Shown here: positions 21,361 to 33,163 of the stretch, in pieces
Position numbering within the stretch: position 1 is the first letter of the stretch
Layout of the letters: every line of letters begins with the position of its first letter
NCBI GenBank assembly: GCA_009733715.1
Contig: WMKJ01000020.1
Coordinates: 1 to 64,000 of the forward strand
Length of the DNA: 64,000 bases
Direction of reading: 5' to 3'
From: Herpomyces periplanetae
Lineage: Eukaryota; Ascomycota; Laboulbeniomycetes; Herpomycetales; Herpomycetaceae
Notes under the pieces: model-generated
Database searches by the model: none
The model's input: only the letters and a program-made list of their open reading frames with translations
Told to the model about the DNA's origin: nothing
Made by a program: the position numbers and the translations under genes

Positions 21361-24300
21361 TCGATATTTATCAACTGTCGGACATACCCCACACTCTTGC
21401 TCAGGCTGGTCAAGGATGAGCTTATAGTCCATCAAGATATCTTATCTTCAAACAAGGATACCCCAGTTATATTCCATGTCATTGTAAAGAATATGTTTCT
21501 AGTCAACTTCACCAGTTTAGGTTTAGACAACTTACGGGTATCTCCATCGCGTCAAAAGTTCGAGCGCCTATGACTCTACAATACATTTACTAATCTGAAT
21601 TCCATTCCGAGCCATCAGGAACCACAACAACCACTACTTCGTGTCAACGCAGTACATATGTAACCTAACAATTTCGCCAGGAAAAGTACTCACATGATGA
21701 CAACCATCCAGACGACAGATCACATAAAAATGAAATTGATGATTAGCTTAAAGTGCCTAAAGTTCTATCGTAAATCTCACGCAAACATACGTGAGAGAAT
21801 CAATCTCATTACCACCGTCACCAAGATAAACACGTTATATGACATCCTCACGTAAAGGTGTGGCGCACGTGGCGACTCGGTTAACATGAGCAAGTAAATG
21901 TATGAATAAACTTTTGTAAAGAGGGCAGAATCACCTAAAAATGCTTTTAGTGAATTGATATGTAATTCCTAGAGTATTCTCGCTCATCTACCATAGACAA
22001 ATTTGCTTCAAAACAAAGCAGCCTATAAACCTGTAGATAAGCTTCATGTTATATCAATGGCTTGAAACAAGTTTTTTTCTGGCGTCACACGAATTGTTTT
22101 GCTGATTTAGTATTGATGAATTATCAAGTTTAACATGCTCGCGCACACATACCCTCTTCTTGAGAATAGCTATATATTCGACTGAAAAAAGCGGTGAAGT
22201 ACAAAATTCGTCACGCTTTACTTGGGAGTAAACAAGACGCATAGCAACAAATAGCCAATATTCCTTAAACAGAAATTATCCCATACATATCAGTGATCGC
22301 ACAGATTACAAGAATATCACCTTCATAGGACGCTGTACATATATACACTCTTCTTAAATGATGTAGTATGCCAGCTAACTAAACCCTTTACATAGTGTGT
22401 TAACTTACTCCCCAATACAATTGAATTGTTCGTTGAAACCGTATATGATACATGACGTATTATAGGGCGTCCCCAGAAACATCTGGTTAAACTCGGAGCC
22501 TGTCACGTGTTAAACACTATATGTGGGTCAGGACGCCTTTGCCCGATGAAATTACACTGAGTACTCGAATATACGAGCAATTATAGTTGTTAAAAAACAT
22601 TAACGTAGCTGCTTTGCACTAGACGTATACGCCATGCTGGACTGAAGCTTTGTGATAACTTAAAAAGTTTTGCGGGTTTGTTCTCGGGACTGCGCCTAAT
22701 CATCTTTAGTTATAATAACTATTCAATTAAGTGCTTTACCGGATTACTTATTTTATTCGTTAACTTATGTTGGTAAAATTGATGAACAAGTCGGTTTGCT
22801 TGTAACTGCTCCTTTTCATACTGATTCAAGTTTATCGTGATCTGTCAGTGAGTGATATGCGATATCCATGTGTGTCTATGGTTGGTGGAAACACGGATAA
22901 ATGTACAAACGATGAGGTGTGGGTGTGGTATTAAGCACAGATAACAACAAAAGACAACATAGGTTATCTCAACATATAAGCGTCACTTTAAAATTGCTAG
23001 TTTGTCTTGTCAAAAGTATCGGGGACTACGAATTTGTAAACAAAGAGTTACCACAAGTATTAGAATGTATTAATATTCAATAAGCCAAATTTGCTGCGAA
23101 CGTTAGCTCCAGTACTGCAATTTAACTTAGTTGAGGGATACGCATTCTCATGGAATGGAAGGGCCATATTTTAACTAATTAACTGAACGTTGAGGAAGGT
23201 TCCCAAATTCATATATCACGTGATAGCGAACGAGCAGAAAAGTGGAAAATTTAATTGGGCTATTTACCCTTGCAACTTTGGACATTTGTGCATACATTCG
23301 ACGATCGGAGAGTATACTGTCCGTACAATCGCTTAATGTGCTACCAACACCCAAACACCTCATCAGGTTCCAGGTTAGTTGGTGATGGGGCTTATTTCTT
23401 TGTTCTAGATGGCGAAACATACTGTGCGTAATCTCGATTATCACTATTAAGCGCAAGTATTTTTGAAGCCAATAGACATAAACGGGGGTGAATAAAGTAA
23501 TTGAAAGTTTGCTCCAAGACTACAAAGTATAAGTAATAAAAAAAGTATCACTCAATTTAAATTATTATCCAGAGGGAGGAGGTTCTTGAGGTTCACTAGA
23601 AATAAATCGAGTGTTGGAAAGTAAATAAACTGAACACATGTATACAAATCTTTATTTAAAATAGCGCATATCATGAAAATGGATGATAAACAAAATGATT
23701 TGGGGTATCTAGAAAGAAAGATCACGTGTGAACCGGACGTGTAGATTGTATTACAGGTCGGTCTGGATTAACGTGTAAAGGACATGATCAGTCCGCAGCT
23801 AGCAGAGGAAGATTCTCATTCACATCAATATAGTTAGCTGTAAAAATTTTCAACACTTCGAGTGGTAAGATGCTGTATGAAAAGTGTATCCGAGAAGATC
23901 TTTTAGATAACACAAGAAAAGGGTATTTAGGACAATTATATTTAGGTGAAGGCAGCCGTGTAGTAAACAAACTGACAATATTTGGAGTACGAACAACAAA
24001 GAATGATTTAAGGATATAGGGAAGAATTGCCAGTAATATTGTTTGAATTTCGAACAAATCTATGTAAATTTAAATTAGGTTGTACGGCCTTGAGAAACCA
24101 TGATTAAGAGTTAACAAGTTACAAAGTGAATTGGTCAATGAAGAATTTAAAAGGTGCATATTATTGGATATTCTGGTAATTTACGATTACTAATCAATAA
24201 CAGTTAGACGTCACGATATCCAAAAACGCACGTGATGGACTACATGGATGAAAAAACATTGGTAATGCGTATACTAAATTTGTAATTTAGGTGGGAAATT

Positions 24301-27300
24301 TTGGTAAAATTAGACGAGATGACATTTATTTGGCAGAAAATGTAGGATAATGGAAAGCAATACGAATAAGTAATGTGTGAGAAAGACAAGGCGGATTGGA
24401 TAAAAATTTTTGTTCGTGATAATTTTACTCTTATTTGACAGTACTAATTATGATGAATCAGCCTGTAGGCTGCTAATCAACCAATATAAGGGAATAATGC
24501 TCGATTTTGTAGGGGGAAATTAACGCTAATGAAAAATAGTGACTCTAGTGTTGAGAAGTATGCACTTTTGATCTACACACTTTGAATTTACCCCTTAATT
24601 TAACTCGTAACAATTGGCTATAATTGGGCGCAACATGCCAGTAGATCTCCACTCAGCTTTCACAAAATTACCCGCCCATATTAACGAAATGTATTTGTGA
24701 CCTGGCCATTGATTATTCCTCTAATATGGCTCATCAGTATTAAAATAGTAAAAATTCAGTGGGGGCTGAAAATTAGTTATCATGCAGTAGTATATTTCAT
24801 AACATGCAAAATTCATTAAATTATAAAAGTTGAGGGAAGTTAAATAGATTTTCTTCTATCTGATCAGTACAGTGTGGGTAATAAATCGATGTCAAGATCT
24901 GAACACTTAAAGCCCACTAGATCCTAAGTAAGCAAAGTGGATAAAACAAGGTAAAGAATTGATTGATAATAGTTATGGGTTGAATTAAGGGGGAAATTGT
25001 AAGTGCAAATTCCAGCATATCGAACATGAAGGAAGTAAAAGCCTTTGGAAGCTCGCTCGTGAAGTTTCGGCTATACATAGAATAGTCTATTCAAGGTAAC
25101 ACAGGCGTACTTGATTGATTAGTATAGTAGTCGTATGCCCATTCGCTTGTCTGCGCCACGATTACGGAGATGAATAAAAATTTAATGGCTCACGTATCAT
25201 AAGTACTTTCACTAGTTAACGTTAAGTGAGGAAATATGGGATTATAGGTTGCTTGCTTAACACGATTTCCCTCATTGTAAATGCATTCAGGCGCTTATTA
25301 ATCAATTATTCAACCGGATATCACGTTAACCCACTAAACTTGATAAATCTTTTCGTATGAAAGAGCCTAGCAAGTGAGCCATTTAGTGTTCTATTAGCCT
25401 ATCGTTAACAAATTGTAATCGGCCACGCTAATACAATTTTCGATAAATCGTGCATTTTTGGGATTTCGAAAAATTTACTAACAAAACTGGACGTATGCTG
25501 AACTTAAAACCACCCGTATAGTATTTCTTTGTTTGAATAACTAAGTCTTGTTTAAATTCATGCGTACACTCAGATGAGCCTGATAAAAACTTTTTAAAGC
25601 CTAGCGCTTTCTGCTAGTAGGCGAGCTAAATTGATGGGATGAATTTTACTCTTAATTTTCAATACATTGAGTATGAATGAATGTTTGTTGATAAATTTGT
25701 TAATTGGTGACAATCTTTGCGCGGGAAAGGGAAAAAAAACCCTGCGCAATGGGTAATAATGATGATACAAACAGAAAGCCTGAGTATAGACTTATCTGGT
25801 TAAATGTGATGGAAATTAGATTTTAAAATGTCTTACAAATTTGTACAGTGCGGCGTATGTAAAATGGGCAGTTGCCTGTAAAGAAGTATTGTAGTTTATC
25901 TGTAGCAAGCAAAGCATAGCAGAGCAGATCCGCAGTGGTTAGCTGATACAGATTGGAGTAACGCAAAAGTATGTCATACCATATTATAGCACGTCATGTA
26001 ATTATATTGCTATAGAATGCGTGCACGGGTGTGCGTGCGCAAGAAAATAACTTCAAACGTTACTTTTGCGTATTACTATGTGGACATTGAAGGTGAAGCT
26101 TAGCATGAGGAATTTTACTCGTGAAAAATTTGGGTTCGGTGAAACAGGTCATTTTATTAAAACTATGGTCAACTAGTAAACAATACTTTGAAAGATATGA
26201 GATTATAAGTTCATCTTCAACTTATATATATCTTCCGTATACTTGATTTTTATTACTGTCTTGTTCAAGATGATATAGCCGGAAGGACTTTCTATGTGAA
26301 TTACTAGACCAATCTGCTCGTTGAGTGTGTGTGTACGTTGGTATTAGCGATTGAATTTTAAGTCCGCATCTACTTCACACATAATTAATTTTCGATTATA
26401 CAGTTCTTTTTGCCTAGTTCATCTTCACTACACAACCTCCAGCTTGCCTTGACCACACCTTCATACGGTTTCTGCGACTACATTTTTCATCTTTTGGCAA
26501 TTTTTACTATAACGTTGTAGCCGTGTATTAAGTTAAGTTATATTTTTGAATTTTTTTTTCGCAAAGACAGTCTGTTCAAGTAACCAAACAGATTAATCTT
26601 CTTTATTATATTTCGCGTGCACTAAACCTTAACATTAATTCAGGTGGAATGCATACACACTAGGGATAATTATAACCAATTTTCACATTTGTGCATCTAT
26701 ACATTTTAGCTAGAGGTATTTTATACTTATGTTTCGTTTATGAAATAACATAGAGTACATAATTCTACATTTAATTATCATTTCTCTTTCATCACAACTA
26801 ACCGGGCGCTTTAGATTATCCTTACTAATGTGATCATGGGTTGTAAAGTAAATTCATCTGTATACAAATATTGAAAACGGACAAGTTGAATTGTGTTAAC
26901 TTAGATCCAGTGTTTTTGGCTAATTATGTTACATGATCGAATAGGACGTTTATTTGTTGACGTCTACATTTGATAGGTGAAATCCAACCATAACTATGCT
27001 TTTAAAACAGTGCCGGTTTTGTCTATATAATAGTACGAAAAAGGTTCTTCATATGATTAATTAATGAAAAGCTCTTGGAATACATAATTTTTGTACTAAT
27101 AAGCGCACAAGCTAACCATAATACAATATTCGTATGTGCTATATACTTTTTATTTTATTACGTTTCAATAGATGGTATTCTTATCATACTGTAGTTTTTG
27201 GTGTATAACTCGTGTATTCATTTAAGTGTTTTGTCCAATTTTAACTAATTTAGTATTTCAACAAAAGAATATAGTACATTTTGATGTGGCCATAAATACA

Positions 27301-29740
27301 CTAATAAACGTCATTTATCGTGCAATTGTCAAATTGTTTTCCTTACATGTCCACAATCTCGATTACTTTGATGGGTAATTTTAGTAATACGTGTGAATGG
27401 ACCCGTTAAACAGTATGAACTATCCACTCTCATATGATGTTACCTATATTTTCTACAAATTACCTTATTGCTACATAGAAAAACACTAAGTTAGTTCGTC
27501 ACAAATTGAGAATGGTGCATTACAGTTGGTTAAAGTCTTCATGCATACTGTTCAGCCTATGTGTGAACGTTTTTCCATAAACTTAAAGGAGAATACCAAT
27601 ATAGTAGAGTTATTATATAACACGAAGCCACGGGAGTAGCTCGCCTAATTGTAGATCTACACATTCAGTAGGGGTTGGAGATGAACATAAAAATTTTAAC
27701 TAAACAATTTAGCAAATAACAGTAAATTCGTGCAACGAGATCATCAGCCTACGCAATTTAGAAGGAATGTATACATAAATCATCATTAAAATATTATATT
27801 CAGGTAAAAGTGGGAAGTGTAGATTAAACATTTAAACGGATTAGCAGACTTTGACTGAGAGGATATGTACATTTGTTCAAGATGTAAGGGAGAGTGTATG
27901 CAAGTACGAGAAAGTAACATGCATAGTACATTTAAACGGGAAATGTTAAGCTAGTGATCATGACAATTTGAAGTGTTTAGGAGAAATAAATTCCGGTGGG
28001 TCATAGTGAAATAAAATTTTGCAAGATAAAGTTAGATATCCCGGAGGGCCATATCAATGATATACTGAGAAAGTATATGAGTAATGTAATAAGAGTAACT
28101 CAATGATTATGATGACTGAGGTGCATGTACACAAGCCAAAAAGTGAGGAAAAATAATTAAATTAAAAAGAACAAGATTTTACAAGTATACACATGAGCAC
28201 GAATGCACAAGTTGATATATTTAAGAGAATTCAGCAACCCCGACGTTTTATAAAAAATTCCACATCGCCAAATTCAACTTCACCAGCCACTTTCCCCTGC
28301 ACCTCTTCTCCTAACCTTTGCCACACCCCTTCAGTTCCATTACTAAACCTCATTTTTTCCGCCTGGAAATATAATATCCCGCATAATAGTAGTACCGATA
28401 TCTAACCGGTCCACTAATTGTCAGCTTTATAATGTCAAAGATTACATAAGGCGATTATGGATGGTTTAGCGAATTTTCATGCTAATCGTGGAACGCGAGT
28501 TTATGATACGAGTTGATTAGGAGTGGTGTAAAATTGTTTTTAAGATGAACCATTTTAACCTTACCTAGATGATTCTTAATATTCAATGAATATGTGAACC
28601 ACAAATTTTAATTGTGTTGTATATCCTCCATTTTCAAATATATCTTTGGTATACTTGTTGTATACACTTACCAGATTCCTTGCTTATTTACTTTAAAATG
28701 CAGAAGTTTTTATCAATCTGAATTATAAGAGGGTTTGTAATTATTTTTGTGCAAGTCTGGGTTTTCTGGGGGATTATACTATTGATCATACTCTGAAGGT
28801 TTATGCTTGATGGTAAATTTGTACTTTCAAACATTAATTTCACCCGGGTGATCCTCCAAATTATATTCACCCATTTAGCCAAATAATGTATAGTCTGGCA
28901 AATTCAGTGTGTGGTTTAACCCCTTGTATGACATTACCTCGAACCGTTATACTGAGCATTTTAACGTTGATCCAGTAATTTTTCGTACGTGTGAGTGTTT
29001 ATACGCTTCGGAATTGATTTTTTCCTCAACACACTTGTTATACTTCTTGACGTGACCATACTTATTTTTCAAAACACCGTTTAACCATTTTATCACTCCC
29101 GCATGCGTCGGGAGTAACATTCTTAACCAAACGCTCACATGTATTCACAATTGTTGGGCGTGGGAGGTTAATCTTGCTCATTCGCCTATAGGCAACTTTA
29201 TTAGTCACGCTAGCATTCGTACGACAGTATACTAACTTGGTCATACATTTTCCTGAGAATGTTATTTTGATCATACGTCAAAGCAGTGAAAATCTTGGTG
29301 AACATAAATTGCACTGCTTTTATAGTAAAACTGATAACAAGATATGCCAATTAATTCTTTTTTAAAGCGTACAACAATTTACCATCTTCAGAAATTATTC
29401 AGAATATTAAGTGAGAGGCTAGCGCACACGCACCAAGATGATGCGTTTAATATCTTGGGCCGAAAAATGATACTCAAATTTAACTCGGATAGTCAATTAT
29501 AAGGATGATTAAGCGGATTTATACGAGCATAATTAAATTGAAGCGCAAACAATTTACATTATATGTTTCAAATGAAACAAACTATCTTTGACTACTAGCC
29601 AAGTCAACACAATTGAGCCAGGAATAAACAGATTAAGGTCTTGAGGTCCATACAAGAAAGTTAACAATGAGGGACTTGTTTAACTTACTACGGTAATCCA
29701 AACTAAACATTTTGAAATAGGAGCAAGTAGGCATTGACAA
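21361..29740. other. 8.4-kb AT-rich region without a recognisable gene
   Basis: Neither strand has a frame of more than about 90 codons, and none of the short ones carries a recognisable domain. The number and size of frames fit chance for DNA of this AT content. I looked for tRNA B-boxes, spliceosomal snRNA signatures, transposase-like or reverse-transcriptase-like motifs and long repeats, and saw none. A palindromic TCACGTGA lies at 23216-23223. A small Ser/Thr/Pro-rich ATG frame of 70 codons (28193-28405) sits in a locally GC-richer patch; it could be a small gene or an exon, but the support is weak. Confidence 0.5.
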
Positions 29741-31918
29741 TTAAGACCAAACATCCTCGAGATAGCGGTTTTTCGCACGTAAAGACTTAACGGTGTCCTC
29801 GGCCGCAGAGTCAGAGATGTTTCTGTGTTTGACGAATAACCGAATAAGTAAAGCTTGTACTGCTCGTGCCATATTGGCAGCATCACCACAGACATAGAAA
29901 TAGGCATTATCATTCTCAATAAGGTCAATCACTTGGGCACCACATTCTTCTATTTTTTCTTGAACGTATTGCTTTCGAGATGAACCACGAGACATTGCTA
30001 CATGATACTCAAATTTATCGGATAAAATTTTTTTATAATTCTAAAATGTTAGATTCAAAGATGGTTAGTCACAAGCTCTACGATATTCATGATGGATGAA
30101 TGCGTTGAAAATGAAAACACTTACCGCCCATTCATCTTTGTACAAAAAATCTTGGTCAAGACGTCGGCAGCCGTAGAAGAGTATACATTTTCCAATGTCA
30201 AGGCCAGTTTCAAATTGAAATTGTTTCTCTTGCATAAAACCACGAAATGGTGCAACACCAGTACCCGGTCCAACCATGATAATTGGGATAGAAGAATCTG
30301 CCGGAAGCTTAAAGTTGGTAGAGCGAAAGTGAACGGGCACGTGAAAATTTGAGTAAAGGTTACGGGGACCGTCGAGATTATAGTGAAGATTATATGGATC
30401 GGAAACAGGATTCTCATTTTTACATCGTTCCAAGGTTAGGAAGTAATTGGTAGCAACACCAAAAAATGGGTAAGGAGAGGGAGATGTACTCTCAGGTGCC
30501 TTGACGACAGCGGTAATTGAAACAAGAGTAGGATGAACTTTTGACGAAGAAGAAATTGAATAGTAGCGTGGAACGATTTTGTGAAATGCCTCAATTAACA
30601 TTGAAAAGGGGATTTTGTCCCAAACGACATCATTATCGAGGGTTTCGAGCAATTTGGCCAGGTTAAGGTAATTGTGGTTTACTTTCTGTTGAAAGTATAT
30701 TTTATCATCACTTAAACGGGTCAATTCCGACTTGATAGACTCAGTTGGAGACATTGGGATTAAATTGGATAGAAATTGGCGGGAGACAGGAGCGCAAATT
30801 TCTAAGTAATATCTGGCAATTGAATCATAAGTGGTGGGAGATGGAAAGGAAACGTGAGCCGTTGGGTCTAGTCCGGATACTTCAACAACCATATTTCGCT
30901 TGTTGATCAAGCCGAAAATGCGCAAGAATCGATCAACTTCGACACCGGAATTACTCGGCCAGATGGCTACATGATCACCGGTGACATAGGATAAACTTGA
31001 CTCTGATATATCAATTTGTAAACGAACACAGTTTCGATCTGGAGAATTAAAAAGTTCTTCAGCCTCGGTAACAGGAGCAATGTAAGGATTATGAGCGGAA
31101 TAGGAGATTTGACGTATTTTGTTCAAGTAAAAGGAATTGAATTCACCGAGATAAACATATTTGGAATCAGATTTAACATTTGGCCTTTCAACGACATCAT
31201 AAATGGGCACGTAGAAGACATCACGTTCTTCAAGATTCATAATTTTTGCGATGCTAGCCCAAGTAGGCTCTTTCCAAGCAAGATAATCATCTTCCATGGA
31301 GCCAGCTCCATCATCACCTAGACCGATATCACCGATACGAATAGCCCCCATACGATCTAAAGCATTGGTGACAGATTTAACGACAGAATTATACTTTTCA
31401 TAAGTATGATTTCCCAGACCGAAGGCGGCGTATCGCAAATTGGAGAGGGGATGATTGTCAATGGTATCATCATTTTCAAAAGTAATTTTTTCGTTGGTGA
31501 TAAATTCAAAGAATTCTTGAGCATTATCCGTGGGATCGCCTTCACCATAGGTAGCTAAAACAAAAATTACAATTTTGTCTGAACTAAGTAAATTTAGATT
31601 TGAGAAATCGTAGTCTTCGAGATTAGCAACCATGGTACGCAAACCGAATCTAGCGGTACCTTCTTTGGCCAAACGAGATGCATAATCTTCGGCCGTTCCG
31701 GTTTGTGAACCATAGAATACGATACAATTTTTTTTTGATTCATCCATACGCTGAACGACACATCTTGTTTTCCCGTGAGATTCCGAGAGAGATTTAAGTG
31801 CTGATGGAGAAAGAACATTGTCATCTTTACCCCACAGGGAACCTTTAGTTAAGTATGCAAAGGTACAAATGAGTATTAAAATGGCACCGAAAATGTCCAG
31901 GGAATCTATTTGACCCAT
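29741..31918 (-). CDS. NADPH-cytochrome P450 reductase
   Basis: Two exons: complement(join(29741..30040, 30125..31918)), 697 aa. The ATG at 31918 is chosen because the frame further upstream starts only with GTG. A membrane anchor occupies about residues 8-25, as expected for an ER tail-in reductase. The FMN domain has YGSQTGTAEDYASRLAKEG and LATYGEGDPTDNA. The FAD-binding part has RYYSISSSSKVHP, and the NADPH site has GPGTGVAPFRGFMQEK, FYGCRR and YVCGDAANMARAVQ. It ends in the usual aromatic tail, LEDVWS. The intron (84 nt, GTAAGT...TTTAG) joins DEWA to NYKKILSDKFEYHVAMSR in phase 0. The enzyme passes electrons from NADPH to microsomal P450s such as Erg11 in sterol synthesis. A GGGTAT/GGGTAC array lies about 470 bp upstream of the ATG. 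Confidence 0.96.
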
Positions 31919-32383
31919 GATTACCGCAAGTGTATAGACGAATGGTGAAAGGTGGCACTGATACACCGCGCTGAACTGCGCTGCGCTGCGAATTTGAGGT
32001 GACGAAGGGGAAAAGATGGTTGTCGTGAATGAAAGTTAAGTTAAACTTGAATGTAATATTGTAAAAGGGTATGGCAATAATTTCGCGTGCACGCATAAAG
32101 TTTATGTTGGCAAGTGAAAACAACGGAAAGGCCCCCTGATCACGATAGTCGTTGACGGAGTCGCAATTGCAATCGCGTAAATAGAAGATGGTTAGTGTAA
32201 GGATTAAGTAAGTTTGATGGAAGAGGGCGGTAGTGGATGTGGGTAAAGGTGCATAGTAACGAGAAAAATTTTTGGTTGAGTTAATTTGATTAGAGGAAAC
32301 TTACACGTTTGCCCGCCCTTTTAAAAAGTAAGGTACTGAGAATGCGAGTATGTATGAGTATATAAATCTATGAAAATGTTTAT

Positions 32384-32419
32384 GGGTACGGGTATGGGTA
32401 TAGGTATGGGTACGGGTAC
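32384..32419 (+). repeat. GGGTAC/GGGTAT hexamer array
   Basis: Six tandem hexamers lie 466 bp upstream of the P450 reductase ATG: GGGTAC, GGGTAT, GGGTAT, AGGTAT, GGGTAC and GGGTAC. It is the same motif family as the array at 4842-4877. Confidence 0.85.
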
Positions 32420-32860
32420 GATTAATCAGGCTATACAGATTTGAGAATTACGATACTGTGACCGTAATGACTTTGTTAAAGTCCAAGTAACATAGCCGAG
32501 CTTCCGTACGTGAGAAGGAAGATGTACTCAGTATAAATGTGTATAACTTAAAAAATTATACAAGGGCATAACATAATGGGCTGTCATGAGATTTGTTGAT
32601 ACGGTGAGGGTTTAGGTTAAATTATATTCTAACCGTGATGGTTAAAGTGTGTAGGCAAGAGTGAATACCTGGGTAGTAACCCTTTACATGATTGAGCCAA
32701 ACCTGTTTGTAGAAGTTCAGAAAATTAATGGTGTTGCCAGTGAGAAGTGGATAAATGTTTAAGGTATCATTAATACTGAGTCACTTACATAGAAAACTTA
32801 AAATTTATTCAATGGAGAATATAGAATCATTTTCCAGGTTATCAAGATTTAAAGAAGGCC

Positions 32861-33163
32861 TTATGTGGAGAAAGATTTGACATCAATACAGAGTATTTTA
32901 TATGGAAGAAAAGCTTTAGAAGAAACCGTAACGGTAATGGCTATGGTAAATCCAGTAAGAGTAGGAATCCAAGCCGGAGCTACTATGGTAAGAGTCACCA
33001 TCTCCAAAGCCGTCAACACTAATACCGGCGCCGGTGCCGGCGCCAATGCCCGTGCCGATACCGATGCCGAGGTCATTCCACCAGCCTCCATAACACCTGC
33101 GCCACAGCTTACCCTGCCTTGAGGCGGTGCAGCCACCCTTCTGGCGGGGTTGCACTGCCACAT
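32861..33163 (-). other. uncertain 100-codon ATG frame in a GC-rich patch
   Basis: A minus-strand frame of 100 codons starts with ATG (33163). It is Ala/Val/Thr-rich with a hydrophobic second half that could form one or two membrane segments. The same patch also has long overlapping frames on the plus strand and in a second minus frame; the latter reads as a Gly-X dipeptide run (GIGIGTGIGAGTGAGI). Because all of these arise from one GC-rich hexamer-like stretch, none is favoured. There is no family match. Confidence 0.15.

Noticed and set aside
21775-21796. 7-bp inverted repeat TCTCACG...CGTGAGA with an 8-nt loop
   Set aside because: It is too short and isolated. Many such hairpins are expected in this amount of sequence, and no tRNA or snRNA features surround it.
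23788-24057. 89-codon minus-strand frame in the desert (LPLEVLKIFTANYID...)
   Set aside because: It looks protein-like at first glance but starts with TTG, and a few frames of this length are expected by chance in 11 kb of such AT-rich DNA read in six frames.
28193-28405. 70-codon ATG frame, Ser/Thr/Pro-rich
   Set aside because: It lies in a slightly GC-richer patch and could be a small exon, but there are no splice partners, homology or promoter signals. It is noted only within the desert entry.
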